Shown here: positions 43,913 through 52,700 of the stretch, piece by piece
How the letters are laid out: every line of letters begins with the position of its first letter
Numbering within the stretch: the first letter of the stretch is position 1
NCBI RefSeq assembly: GCF_000316665.1
Contig: NC_019678.1
Span: forward strand, 5,270,001-5,334,000
Length of the DNA stretch: 64,000 bases
Reading direction: 5' to 3'
Source: Rivularia sp. PCC 7116
GTDB taxonomy: Bacteria; Cyanobacteriota; Cyanobacteriia; Cyanobacteriales; Nostocaceae
Notes under the pieces: model-generated
Told to the model about the DNA's origin: nothing
The model's database searches: none
Seen by the model: the letters and a program-made list of their open reading frames with translations, nothing else
Program-made: the position numbers and the translations under genes

Positions 43913-46144
43913 CTATTCTTCTACCGCTCCCTTCAAAGCTAATTGCTGTTGCTTGACATTGGGGACATAGCTATAACCAGTTTTTGAGACTCCATTTGCA
44001 ACCACCCCAAGTAAATTTAATTTACCCAGCATAGCTGTAGCTTGTGCTAGTTGGGTGCGAGTTACTCCTCCAATACTTGCTACCATGATCGCACCACGAC
44101 AATTTGATGCTGTAAGCAAAGCATCTACCAAACCAAGAACTGCAGAAGCATCCAGGATAACCAAGTCGTAGTTTTCTTCAAATGCGCTCATTAGCTCTTC
44201 CATACGAGGTGAGCTTAATAGATTGGCAGGATCTTCTGGAACTGGTCCTGCGGTCAAAATATCTATATAAGATGAACCGGAAGATTGAAGGGTTATCTGG
44301 TTGGGTAAAGCGACATCACTTGTCAGCAGAGTCGAAAGTCCTTGGTCGTTAGGAAGATTTAGATGCTTGTGTACGCTGGGGTCGCGTAAATTAGCATCAA
44401 TTAATAGTACCTTTTTATGCAATCGAGCAGCACTCATGGCTAAACCTAGAGCCAAAGCTGATTTACCTTCATCGGGCAATGCCGAAGTTATCATTAAAGA
44501 TTTAAAGGCTGAAACAGAATTGAGTAATTCTATATTTTTGTAAATTAGGTCAAGAGATTCCCAGCGCGGTGGCGATTGTAAAACCTGAATCGTCCAAGGA
44601 GCAAGAACTTCTGGCTTTCCAAAAGGTAGTTTAAATACCGAATCTTTAGATTTTGCAGAAGGTAGCTTAGGAGTAGTTCCTAAGAGCGGGATGGCAACTT
44701 GTTTTTCTAATTCAGCGGTAGTGCGAACCGCATCATCCCCTGCTTCCCGAGCAAAGGCTGCTATTCCCCCCAACATTAAACCAACTACTCCACCTAGCAT
44801 CAGGTTTTGTTGCAGGTTAGGACCTAAACGATCTCCTTCTTGGGGTTCTTCGACTACTTCCCAGTTAAATCCGCCTTTGTCTAGTTCTTGCTCTAATTCT
44901 TGCTCTGCTTTTAGAAGTTCTTGCAAGCGGTCGCGGCTACGTTGTACCTGGGGCTGCAATCGATTGTATTGAGCTAATAAAGTGGGAAATTTTTTCAAGT
45001 CTTCCCGTAGCAGTTGTTCTTTCTGCGCCAAACTTTGGTCTCTTGCGGCTAAAGCAAACAGGTTTGTTTGGGTTTCTACTAGGGTGCTAGCAAGATTAAG
45101 GTCTGTTTGAGAAAGCTGTCCTTGGCTGAGCAATTCACCAGTATTTACGCTACTTGCATCAATGTTACTTCCTCCCAAAGCTCTTCCTACTTCTTGCTTT
45201 AGCAGCTGCTTTTGTTCTGCTAGCTGTTCTTTAAGCTTCAAAACGTCGGGGTGATTTGCCGTGAAACGTAAATTTGCTTGAGCGATCGCCAATTCAGTTT
45301 TTTGAATTTCATTGAGTAAGGATTGGTAGCGATTTGACTGACTCAAGCGAGAAGAAACGAGTGCTTTTTGAGGAGTACGTTTTAATTGTTTTTGTAAAGA
45401 TGAGAGCCTTGCTTCTGCTTCTTTATATTGATTATGGGTTGTGCGTCGTTCCTGTTGAATGTTATTTAAAGCAGTTTCATAAGCTTGAGCTTGTGTTTGG
45501 GGGTCTGTCAAATTCTGAGACTTACGAAAAATTAGCAGCTGAGATTCAGCTTGATTCAACTCGTCTGTGACCTTTTTCTTCTGCGCCCTGATGACTTTTA
45601 GACCGCTTTTTAAACGCTTTTTCTGTTGTTCTTTGTTGTAATTAAGATAAACTTCCCGTATAGATTCTAATACTCTTTGAGTTTTTAAATCGTCTGTATC
45701 TGTATACTCAACTTGAAAGATTTTAGTTGCAATGTTATCATCTTTTGACCTTAATTGCTTTAAGGACAAAGCACCTTTTATCTCTTTTACAGTAATTTGC
45801 GGGTATTCGGGCTTAAGTTTTTCAACGGCTTGTTTTATAAGTGAAGAGCTACCCATTAAGTTCAATTGGGTAGCAGTATCTATCTCCACGGTAGACTCGA
45901 TAAACTTGATATTTTCTTGTCCCGTTCCTTGTGCTTTTCCTTGATAATTTGGCTCTACCAACAGTTCCATTGAACTTTTATAAGTAGGCGGTGTTTTTCG
46001 ATAGACATAATAACCCGCACCTACTGAAGCCAAAAATACTATCAAAAACCAAGGAAATCGCCGAATTAATACCGCAAACAGCTGCCCGTAACCCGGTTCT
46101 GAATCAGCAGCTGGATTGACATGGGGACTTAGACTGGTTTGCAT
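43913..46144 (-). CDS. Wzc-like chain-length regulator and bacterial tyrosine kinase
   Basis: The product (743 residues from the ATG at 46144) has an N-terminal Wzz-type domain (membrane segments near residues 30-50 and 450-470, long coiled coils between). A C-terminal BY-kinase ATPase domain follows, with Walker A SALPDEGKSALA (near 555) and Walker A' LLIDANLRDPS. These proteins control polymer length and export and autophosphorylate on tyrosines at the C-terminus. The tail here, GVSKTGYSYVPNVKQQQ, has just two Tyr, far fewer than E. coli Wzc. In-frame TTG (46171) and GTG (46147) starts exist upstream; ATG at 46144 fits better. It is 21 bp after the preceding glycosyltransferase gene. Confidence 0.9.
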   Translation of the reverse strand: MQTSLSPHVNPAADSEPGYGQLFAVLIRRFPWFLIVFLASVGAGYYVYRKTPPTYKSSMELLVEPNYQGKAQGTGQENIKFIESTVEIDTATQLNLMGSSSLIKQAVEKLKPEYPQITVKEIKGALSLKQLRSKDDNIATKIFQVEYTDTDDLKTQRVLESIREVYLNYNKEQQKKRLKSGLKVIRAQKKKVTDELNQAESQLLIFRKSQNLTDPQTQAQAYETALNNIQQERRTTHNQYKEAEARLSSLQKQLKRTPQKALVSSRLSQSNRYQSLLNEIQKTELAIAQANLRFTANHPDVLKLKEQLAEQKQLLKQEVGRALGGSNIDASSVNTGELLSQGQLSQTDLNLASTLVETQTNLFALAARDQSLAQKEQLLREDLKKFPTLLAQYNRLQPQVQRSRDRLQELLKAEQELEQELDKGGFNWEVVEEPQEGDRLGPNLQQNLMLGGVVGLMLGGIAAFAREAGDDAVRTTAELEKQVAIPLLGTTPKLPSAKSKDSVFKLPFGKPEVLAPWTIQVLQSPPRWESLDLIYKNIELLNSVSAFKSLMITSALPDEGKSALALGLAMSAARLHKKVLLIDANLRDPSVHKHLNLPNDQGLSTLLTSDVALPNQITLQSSGSSYIDILTAGPVPEDPANLLSSPRMEELMSAFEENYDLVILDASAVLGLVDALLTASNCRGAIMVASIGGVTRTQLAQATAMLGKLNLLGVVANGVSKTGYSYVPNVKQQQLALKGAVEE

Positions 46145-46164
46145 CACGTTTTTAATTTCCTTAG

Positions 46165-47274
46165 CTAACAAATCAGGGACTGCGATCGCTGTAAGCTACT
46201 AGTTTGGTCGATGACTTGCTCAACCTTACTAAAAAATGCTTCTTCCGAAAAATTCGCTACAGCATGATTGCGGATGTTTTCATAATTCCAGTAGATTTCC
46301 CTGGCTTCTAATAAGGCAGTTTGTAGAGAATCCGGTGTTTGTCTCTTGAAAAACACTCCTGTTTTTCCAGGCACCTGAGTATCCAAAACTCCTCCTGCTC
46401 CGAAGGCGACCACTGGAGTTCCACTAGCGTTTGCTTCTACCGGAACTAACCCATAGTCTTCTAAGGCTGCCACTATTACAGATTTTGCTTTAGCAAATAA
46501 TTGAGTACGTTCCAAATCGGATACGTGACCCACGAATTCGATATTTTTTAACGCTTTCGATTGTAGGCGTTCTCTCTCTGGGCCATCACCTGAAATTTTC
46601 AGTTGCCATCCCAGCCAGTTAAAAGCCTCCACTATTATATCAAGTCGTTTGTAACCTATCATCCTTGCTGATGCAAGAAAATAGTCGTCTTTTGAATTTG
46701 AATATATGAACTTACTGGTATCAATTGGATAGTTAATAACTATAGCTTTTTTCCCGTAAGTCTTTTTTATACGACGAGCAACAACGCTAGAATTCGCGAT
46801 ATATAGGTCTGGCTCTTGTGCGTAACTTAAGTCAACATTTCTCATTAATTGAAAAACTCTTTCAATTAACGGAGCAAAATACTGATAATCCGCATATTCT
46901 CTGAGATAAGTCTCAGTATCCCACAGAAAACGGGTAACATTATGACAAAAGCAAACATGCCGTGCCTTTGGACTTTTGCGTACAGCTTTGGCAAAACTGG
47001 TGCTACTGCTGATAATTAAATCATATTCTTGCAAGTCTAAAGCACGAAAAGCGGGAAAATAAAACGGAGCCATTAACCGAAAGTATTTGGCTGCGCCAGG
47101 AACCTGTTGCAAATAAGTGGTATTGACTATTCTTTCGCCTAAATCAATAGTTTTCTGAGCATCATATAAAGATGTAAAAATATCTGCTTGAGGAAAACGT
47201 TTACAAAGTAACTCAAATACTCTTTCTGCGCCTCCCCGTTGAGTTAAATAATCATGAACTAAGGCAATTTTCAT
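46165..47274 (-). CDS. Family 4 glycosyltransferase (GT-B fold)
   Basis: The 369-residue protein starts MKIALVHDYLTQRGGAERVFEL, a typical GT4 acceptor-domain start with the glycine-rich loop. The C-terminal domain has DYGLVPVEANASGTPVVAFG, the E-x7-E-like nucleotide-sugar site with E near residue 279. It is one of the enzymes thought to add sugars to the growing repeat. The gene is separated by 102 bp from the PIG-L gene upstream and stands close to the wzc-like gene downstream. A short C-terminal Ser-rich tail is present. Donor and linkage cannot be inferred. Confidence 0.93.
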   Translation of the reverse strand: MKIALVHDYLTQRGGAERVFELLCKRFPQADIFTSLYDAQKTIDLGERIVNTTYLQQVPGAAKYFRLMAPFYFPAFRALDLQEYDLIISSSTSFAKAVRKSPKARHVCFCHNVTRFLWDTETYLREYADYQYFAPLIERVFQLMRNVDLSYAQEPDLYIANSSVVARRIKKTYGKKAIVINYPIDTSKFIYSNSKDDYFLASARMIGYKRLDIIVEAFNWLGWQLKISGDGPERERLQSKALKNIEFVGHVSDLERTQLFAKAKSVIVAALEDYGLVPVEANASGTPVVAFGAGGVLDTQVPGKTGVFFKRQTPDSLQTALLEAREIYWNYENIRNHAVANFSEEAFFSKVEQVIDQTSSLQRSQSLIC

Positions 47275-47376
47275 TTTTTTCCCTATTAAATTACAGTTCG
47301 GCTGTAAGCAATATTTAAATAGTCGATATTTTTATGTGAATGCTTGGCATTATTATTTTACTGTTGACAAGTAACT

Positions 47377-48141
47377 TTAATTTTTAAAAAACATTTCGTA
47401 AGATGAATATATTGCTTGCTTAAAGCTCGAAGGTAAGTTGGGTGTTTGAGATTTATAAGCTGCAATTGCTTGATGCTTTTTATGTTTAAAGTTACCTATA
47501 GATAATCGGTAAGCACTAACATTTTTATGAAAATATTGATGAGAAGATAGAGGGTTTCGCCACATCATCCAAATTGGATATTGCAAAAGCTCTATCTGCA
47601 TTTTTGACTGTTCAATCGCGCTCTGCACTAAATAATAAGTGGCTTCATGGTCTGGATGTCCATCCTGGTGATGTGGAACGTAAACTTCTTGGGGTTCAAA
47701 GGATTGAAGAATTTCAACTAATTGAGCAGTTAATAAGTTGTGTTTTTCTGAAGACAAATGAGCTAAAGAACCATCTGTTTGATTCAGAAATTCCGCTTGT
47801 GAAGCTTCTATTCCTAAAACTTCAAGAGCTTTGTGAGCTTCTTCTTGGCGATATTGAATCACATTCTCTGGATGCACCCAATCTGGTTTGCTACCGTAGC
47901 GCCCATCTGTCAGAAACACCACTTTAACTGGTATTCCTAACGAACGCTTAAGAGCAATCATTCCTCCACAACCTATAGTTTCATCATCTTGGTGCGGAGA
48001 AAATACTATTGCTGGTTTCTTATTAGCCTCTAAAGGTTGGCTTTTCAAACGTAGCAACCAGTTATAAAGTATATTATAGTTCGCGTCTCTAACGACTGCT
48101 CCTAAAGCTATTCGCAATTGATTTAAAGACAGTTTAAGCAT
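47377..48141 (-). CDS. PIG-L family deacetylase
   Basis: The 254-residue protein belongs to the LmbE/PIG-L zinc hydrolases, which remove acetyl groups from N-acetylglucosamine-containing substrates. The signature PHQDDETIGCGG (about residues 48-59) carries the zinc-binding HxDD, and the third ligand is in HHQDGHPDHEA (about 159-169). In this cluster it probably de-N-acetylates a sugar in the repeat unit or on a lipid-linked intermediate. The gene overlaps the upstream glycosyltransferase gene by 8 bp, so the two are translationally coupled and may act in sequence. There is no signal peptide, so the activity is cytoplasmic. Confidence 0.92.
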   Translation of the reverse strand: MLKLSLNQLRIALGAVVRDANYNILYNWLLRLKSQPLEANKKPAIVFSPHQDDETIGCGGMIALKRSLGIPVKVVFLTDGRYGSKPDWVHPENVIQYRQEEAHKALEVLGIEASQAEFLNQTDGSLAHLSSEKHNLLTAQLVEILQSFEPQEVYVPHHQDGHPDHEATYYLVQSAIEQSKMQIELLQYPIWMMWRNPLSSHQYFHKNVSAYRLSIGNFKHKKHQAIAAYKSQTPNLPSSFKQAIYSSYEMFFKN

Positions 48142-49342
48142 AGGTTAATGACTCATTTTTGATACCGTATTCCAGCATAATTTTCTCGATTGTTTCTCTG
48201 TAAACGCGAGCAAAATTTTCTCTCGTGTGAGTTTCTCTAACAAAAGTCCAAGAATTCTTAGCCATTTGTTCGAGTTGCGATGCATCTAGTGCTGAAATAT
48301 TTTGAATGGTCTGCTTAATTTCTTCTACAGAATTTTCTTTGAAAATAATGCCATACTCATCGCTAATATCTACGCTAGATTCATAGCTCACGATAGGAAT
48401 CAGACCAGTATGCATACAGTTGATTACACATCCACCACCACCTTCGGAACATGATGGATAAGCAATTGCCAAACAGTTGTTAACTATGTCTAGAAAATTT
48501 TGAGAGGTAACATCAACCCAGCCAATTGTATGAATGTTAGGAGTTTGATAAAGTTCTTGATAAAAAGCTGTTTCAAATTCTTTTTCTTTATTAATCGGAC
48601 CGCAAATAAATAGATGGTAATCTGGCATTTGAGAAAATGCATCTAGAAGTAAATCCAATCCTTTATGAACTAAGCCGCCACTACCAAACCAAAGAAAGTT
48701 TTTACGGCAGGCTGTAAAATCTTTGTTTTCTGCCCAAGGGTATAGTGTCGGAGCAGAAATAGGAATTCGGTACAGCGGTTTATTTGCGTATCTAAATGTA
48801 TCCATCGTAAACTCGTTACCGAGAACGGTAGCGCAATCGGCGTATTCGATGGCTTGGTTCGGTTGCTCGAATCTTCGGGGATTTAAAGTAATACCGCGTC
48901 TTTGCTGCAATCCTAGTAACCTATTAGCTTCGGCAGCATTATGAAATAAAATGTGGGCTGCATCGGAATGAAATATTTTTATGCAATCTTTATTTAAAAA
49001 TGGTATGCACCTTTCTAGATTCCAACGTGTTTCGATAAAAAAGGTATAGTCTTTTTTAGGGACAAACACATCATTGTAGAACCATATCACGTCAACGTTA
49101 TAGCCTAGGTCTAAGAACGTTTTAGCCATTTGCAGGCATTCCCAATGTTGTGTATGGGAAGTTGGAATGGGTTGACCTGGCTTCAAATTAAATGGACTTA
49201 GAACGTATGAAAGCAGTACATTGCCTACTGCCGATCTATTCGGTTTGAGCGAAATCATCCGCCGCCTTTCGAGACGACCTTGTATTTTATCTGCTACAAA
49301 AGCAACATTCTCTGTTACGCGCTTAACTAAATTGGTTTTCAT
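48134..49342 (-). CDS. Glycosyltransferase, GT-B type (family 4-like)
   Basis: The protein is 402 residues from the ATG at 49342. It has the GT-B C-terminal half: FLWFGSGGLVHKGLDLLLDAFSQMP, HTIGWVDVTSQNFLDIVNNCLAIAYPSCSEGGGGCVINCMHTGLIPI, with the retaining-type glutamate in the SEGGGG segment. A longer reading from GTG at 49429 would add a Cys-rich N-terminus (MCSEELLHCTTSN...) that does not resemble the family, so the ATG is preferred; the GGGG just upstream could serve as ribosome site. The N-terminal half is less typical. The stop overlaps the PIG-L gene by 8 bp. The pair may act together. Confidence 0.85.
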   Translation of the reverse strand: MKTNLVKRVTENVAFVADKIQGRLERRRMISLKPNRSAVGNVLLSYVLSPFNLKPGQPIPTSHTQHWECLQMAKTFLDLGYNVDVIWFYNDVFVPKKDYTFFIETRWNLERCIPFLNKDCIKIFHSDAAHILFHNAAEANRLLGLQQRRGITLNPRRFEQPNQAIEYADCATVLGNEFTMDTFRYANKPLYRIPISAPTLYPWAENKDFTACRKNFLWFGSGGLVHKGLDLLLDAFSQMPDYHLFICGPINKEKEFETAFYQELYQTPNIHTIGWVDVTSQNFLDIVNNCLAIAYPSCSEGGGGCVINCMHTGLIPIVSYESSVDISDEYGIIFKENSVEEIKQTIQNISALDASQLEQMAKNSWTFVRETHTRENFARVYRETIEKIMLEYGIKNESLTYA

Positions 49343-49496
49343 AAATGCCCCGCAAACAAAGCTGAATAAAGTTTTGACTAATCGAGAGAAATTTGATGTT
49401 GTGCAATGAAGAAGTTCTTCACTACACACACAACTTTTTCTTCTGCGCTACTTGCGTAAAATGATAACGTAACGCATCTCTTTACAAAAGCATTAT

Positions 49497-50810
49497 TTAT
49501 CTAGCTATTGCTAAGGTTTTAGATGGAGCAAAATAAGCGTTTTGTTCCTGACGTAGTTTGTCGCAGAGTCTACCTTGTGGTAATTCTACGTCATCGTAGG
49601 TAAGAACTTGGTCTTTGGAAATGTCTCGTTTTAAACGACATCCTTCCGCTAATCCCATTGGTAGCAAATTTTGCTCGCGAACTACTTCGGCATTTTCGCA
49701 TTGCCCGTAGGTCATATAGAAACCAATTCCATCAAGGGTATCTCCCGCTTTAAGATCGATTTTGGCCGTGGTAACTACATCTACCAGAGGACCACCCAAA
49801 GGAGACATGACAGCGTCGCCGAACAGTACAGCACGAGCTACTGACAAAGGTACTTCAAAATGGCACAGGTGATAGGGAGTATAGAAACTGTAAAGAGGAC
49901 CTTCTCCCAACTTATAAAGGTTGAGATAGTGTTGTTGTTTTGGGTCATCGTGAGTTGCAAAAACAAATACCCCAGGACCAGGCTTGGCTCCAACGACGTA
50001 ATCTACAATACCGCCTAGTTCTTTCAACTGCTCTATGTCATACATTGATGTCATTTCATCAACATGACCTTTGAAGTCGTAGCCCAGCATTCCTCTTTGA
50101 GCAACTTTCATTCCGGTCGCGTTAGCAACAATCGCTTGCTCGAAGGAAATTTTAGTGCCGTCGGCAAAGCTAGTCACCATGTGAGGTTTTTGTCCCCAAC
50201 GTTTAGCGAATGCTTCTTGGGTGGTGGGATTGCGATAGGGGTCTTGCAAACCCTTGATGTTTCCGCAAAGCAAGGGAGTTAAACCAATACTTTTAACGAA
50301 CCGATAGAGGTTCATTTCTACTCCAGGTTGGTCGCCATCGCAAGCAGAAAGAATAACTCCGGCTTTGTCGGCATAAAGTTTTAAAATAGAACCAATAGTA
50401 CCGTCGAGTTCGGCATTCATCATAATGATATGCTTGCGATGATTGATAGCTTCCATCACAACATGAGCGCCAAATTCAATCGCTCCAGTTACTTCGATAA
50501 TTGCATCAATACCTTCAGCACGACACAGCAACATTGCATCTTCAGTTACTGCGTATTCACCTTTTTTTACAGCATCTTCCAATTCGGCTACATTGAAAAT
50601 TTCTTTAATATCTTCAATTCCCGCTTCCGTATAAGCTCGTTTTGCAGCATCTACACTACGGTTAGAAATAGCCACTAACTCCATTCCAGGAACAGAATTA
50701 GCAATTTGGTTCGCAATTCCGCGACCCATAAAACCTGCACCAATCATTGCTACCTTGACTGGGTTTCCTGCTTCGGCACGTTTTTGTAAAGCGTTGTCTA
50801 CGATCATCAT
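49497..50810 (-). CDS. SAF-domain NAD(P)-dependent oxidoreductase (homoserine dehydrogenase-like)
   Basis: The 437-residue protein has an N-terminal Rossmann domain (VKVAMIGAGFMGRGIANQIA, residues 18-37) and a catalytic region like homoserine dehydrogenase. The C-terminal SAF domain, near LKAGDTLDGIGFYMTYGQCENAEVV, is the type seen in sialate synthase and pilus assembly proteins. The family occurs in nucleotide-sugar clusters, where a role in making or modifying an unusual sugar, possibly branched, is inferred. It sits between the 3,5-epimerase gene and the first glycosyltransferase of the cluster. The exact substrate is unknown. It starts with two ATG codons (MMIVDNALQ). Confidence 0.88.
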   Translation of the reverse strand: MMIVDNALQKRAEAGNPVKVAMIGAGFMGRGIANQIANSVPGMELVAISNRSVDAAKRAYTEAGIEDIKEIFNVAELEDAVKKGEYAVTEDAMLLCRAEGIDAIIEVTGAIEFGAHVVMEAINHRKHIIMMNAELDGTIGSILKLYADKAGVILSACDGDQPGVEMNLYRFVKSIGLTPLLCGNIKGLQDPYRNPTTQEAFAKRWGQKPHMVTSFADGTKISFEQAIVANATGMKVAQRGMLGYDFKGHVDEMTSMYDIEQLKELGGIVDYVVGAKPGPGVFVFATHDDPKQQHYLNLYKLGEGPLYSFYTPYHLCHFEVPLSVARAVLFGDAVMSPLGGPLVDVVTTAKIDLKAGDTLDGIGFYMTYGQCENAEVVREQNLLPMGLAEGCRLKRDISKDQVLTYDDVELPQGRLCDKLRQEQNAYFAPSKTLAIAR

Positions 50811-50960
50811 GAATTTAACTCCTGCTAGATATCCTGGTTTGAGAAATAACTTTTTTTGTTTTCTTGATTTAGGTTCCCAGGATGACTCTGGGAACTAGGT
50901 TTTAAAGAATTTACCTTTTCGCGATCGCAAACTATATTTAGATGTATATAAAAATAGTAT

Positions 50961-51512
50961 TTACGAAGCACCACCAACGGTCATCATTCTCATCAGAGGC
51001 CATTTGGTATCTTTTTCTGACATTTCAGTTGCTTCCAAAGGCCATTGAATATTGAAGAATGGGTCGTCGTAGCGTAAACCCTTTTCATATCCTGGAGTAT
51101 AAAATTCACCTACCATGTACATAACTTCACAGCCATCGCTTAGAGCTTGGTAGCCATGAGCAAACATTTCCGGTACGTACAAAGCACGATGATTATCCGC
51201 TGTTAATTCCACACCGAAATGCTGTAAGTAAGTAGGAGATTCTGGACGCATATCGATAATTACGTCATAAATAGCACCTTTAGTACAGCGAACTATTTTT
51301 GTTTCTGCTGCCGGTTGTGTTTGATAATGCATTCCCCGCAAGGTACCTTTTTTATGGTTAAAAGATAAATTGCACTGAGCAACTACTGGCTTTAAACCAT
51401 GTGCCTCAAGTTCTTTGGCGCAGAAAGTCCGGGCAAAGAAACCACGGTGGTCTGGTTTTCGCTCTAGGTCAATGATATAAGCCCCTTTAAGTTCGGTTTC
51501 GGTAAAAATCAT
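50961..51512 (-). CDS. rfbC: dTDP-4-dehydrorhamnose 3,5-epimerase family protein
   Basis: The 183-residue protein matches RfbC/RmlC: LKGAYIIDLERKPDHRGFFARTF at the start, catalytic His in GTLRGMHYQ (about residues 55-63), and the Tyr/Asp-containing barrel that epimerises C3 and C5 of a 4-keto-6-deoxy nucleotide sugar. The gene is at least 140 bp from each neighbour but clearly inside the operon, with an AAGGG ribosome site 6 nt before the ATG. No dTDP-glucose synthase or 4,6-dehydratase is next to it, so the substrate may be CDP-linked, consistent with the cytidylyltransferase upstream. Strict identity as RmlC is therefore not certain. Confidence 0.88.
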   Translation of the reverse strand: MIFTETELKGAYIIDLERKPDHRGFFARTFCAKELEAHGLKPVVAQCNLSFNHKKGTLRGMHYQTQPAAETKIVRCTKGAIYDVIIDMRPESPTYLQHFGVELTADNHRALYVPEMFAHGYQALSDGCEVMYMVGEFYTPGYEKGLRYDDPFFNIQWPLEATEMSEKDTKWPLMRMMTVGGAS

Positions 51513-51610
51513 GACAACCCTTGTGGAATAATTTGATGTTTGGATGTGGAAGTACGGGATATGGAATTACCCGTACCGATTTGATTCAAGATAGTCAAGC
51601 TAGAAAGTTA

Positions 51611-52639
51611 TTACTTCTTAGCCCAGAAGAAATCTTTATCAATTTGTTGAGTGCGAATCAAATACTCTAACTGCTTTAAACGGGTAAATCCTCTAGAGAA
51701 AAATATCTCTTCGGTCATATCTATTTGGTTAAAAACTTCAAATAATTGCTTAGCTCCTAAACGAGCATCCCAATCGCATTTAAAGCCTGGTAAAACGGTA
51801 TTGATTTTTTCAAAAGAAACTCGGTAGCTGCGGTTATCAGAAGCATTGTCACCAAAACTTAACTTACAGCCAGGAAAGGCTTCGGCAACAAATTCGGCAA
51901 TTTCCTTAACTCGATAATTATTAGCGGTATCTCCAACGTTAAATATTTGATTGTGAACGATATCGCGGGGAGCTTCCAAAGCACAGATAATAGCTTTAGA
52001 AATATCTAAAGCATGAACTAACGGTCTCCAAGGAGTACCATCGCTGGTCATTTTGATTTCTTTGGTAGTCCATGCTAAACCAGCTAAGTTATTCAGAACG
52101 ATATCAAAACGCATTCTTGGGGAAGCACCGAAAGCAGTTGCATTCCGCATGAAGGTAGGAGAAAAATCATCGTTGGCGAGGGGCTTAACATCTCTTTCTA
52201 CCATCGTTTTACATTCTGCATAAGCGGTTTGTGGGTTAACCGGAGACTCTTCGGTAACATCACCCTCGGTAGCAACGCCATAAACGCTACAGGAAGACAT
52301 ATATACGAAGCGACGTACACCTGCTTGCTTAGCTAGCTTGGCAAGACGAACCGAACCTACATGGTTGATATCGTAAGTAATCGTTGGTGATAATTGTCCG
52401 GTAGGATCGTTGGATAGTTCGGCCATATGAACTATAGCTTCTACCCCTTGTAAATCCTCCAAGGAGATATGACGAATATCTTTGTTTAAAGTTTTAGCAG
52501 TGGCTTCGGTGCCGTTGTACAACCAACCAACTTTGTAGTAACCAGTGTCTACACCAATAACTTCATGTCCCCGTTCAATTAACAACGGAGCTAACAGACA
52601 ACCGAGATAACCTTCTGTTCCAGTTACGAGAATTTTCAT
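51611..52639 (-). CDS. NAD-dependent epimerase/dehydratase
   Basis: The 342-residue protein is an extended short-chain dehydrogenase: glycine motif GTEGYLGCL (residues 7-15), SSCSVYG (about 120), and the catalytic Y-x-x-x-K as YAECK. The family converts nucleotide-diphospho sugars by 4-epimerisation or 4,6-dehydration. In this cluster it lies between the LhgO-like oxidase and RfbC, where it may supply the 4-keto sugar that RfbC then uses. Length and motifs are complete. I cannot tell epimerase from dehydratase on the sequence, since both share these motifs, although no separate CDP-glucose 4,6-dehydratase is seen in the window. Confidence 0.9.
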   Translation of the reverse strand: MKILVTGTEGYLGCLLAPLLIERGHEVIGVDTGYYKVGWLYNGTEATAKTLNKDIRHISLEDLQGVEAIVHMAELSNDPTGQLSPTITYDINHVGSVRLAKLAKQAGVRRFVYMSSCSVYGVATEGDVTEESPVNPQTAYAECKTMVERDVKPLANDDFSPTFMRNATAFGASPRMRFDIVLNNLAGLAWTTKEIKMTSDGTPWRPLVHALDISKAIICALEAPRDIVHNQIFNVGDTANNYRVKEIAEFVAEAFPGCKLSFGDNASDNRSYRVSFEKINTVLPGFKCDWDARLGAKQLFEVFNQIDMTEEIFFSRGFTRLKQLEYLIRTQQIDKDFFWAKK

Positions 52640-52700
52640 TGATTTTTATTCCTATTAATTATTAGTCATTCAATTTGGAATTTTTTACGAAATCAAACTT

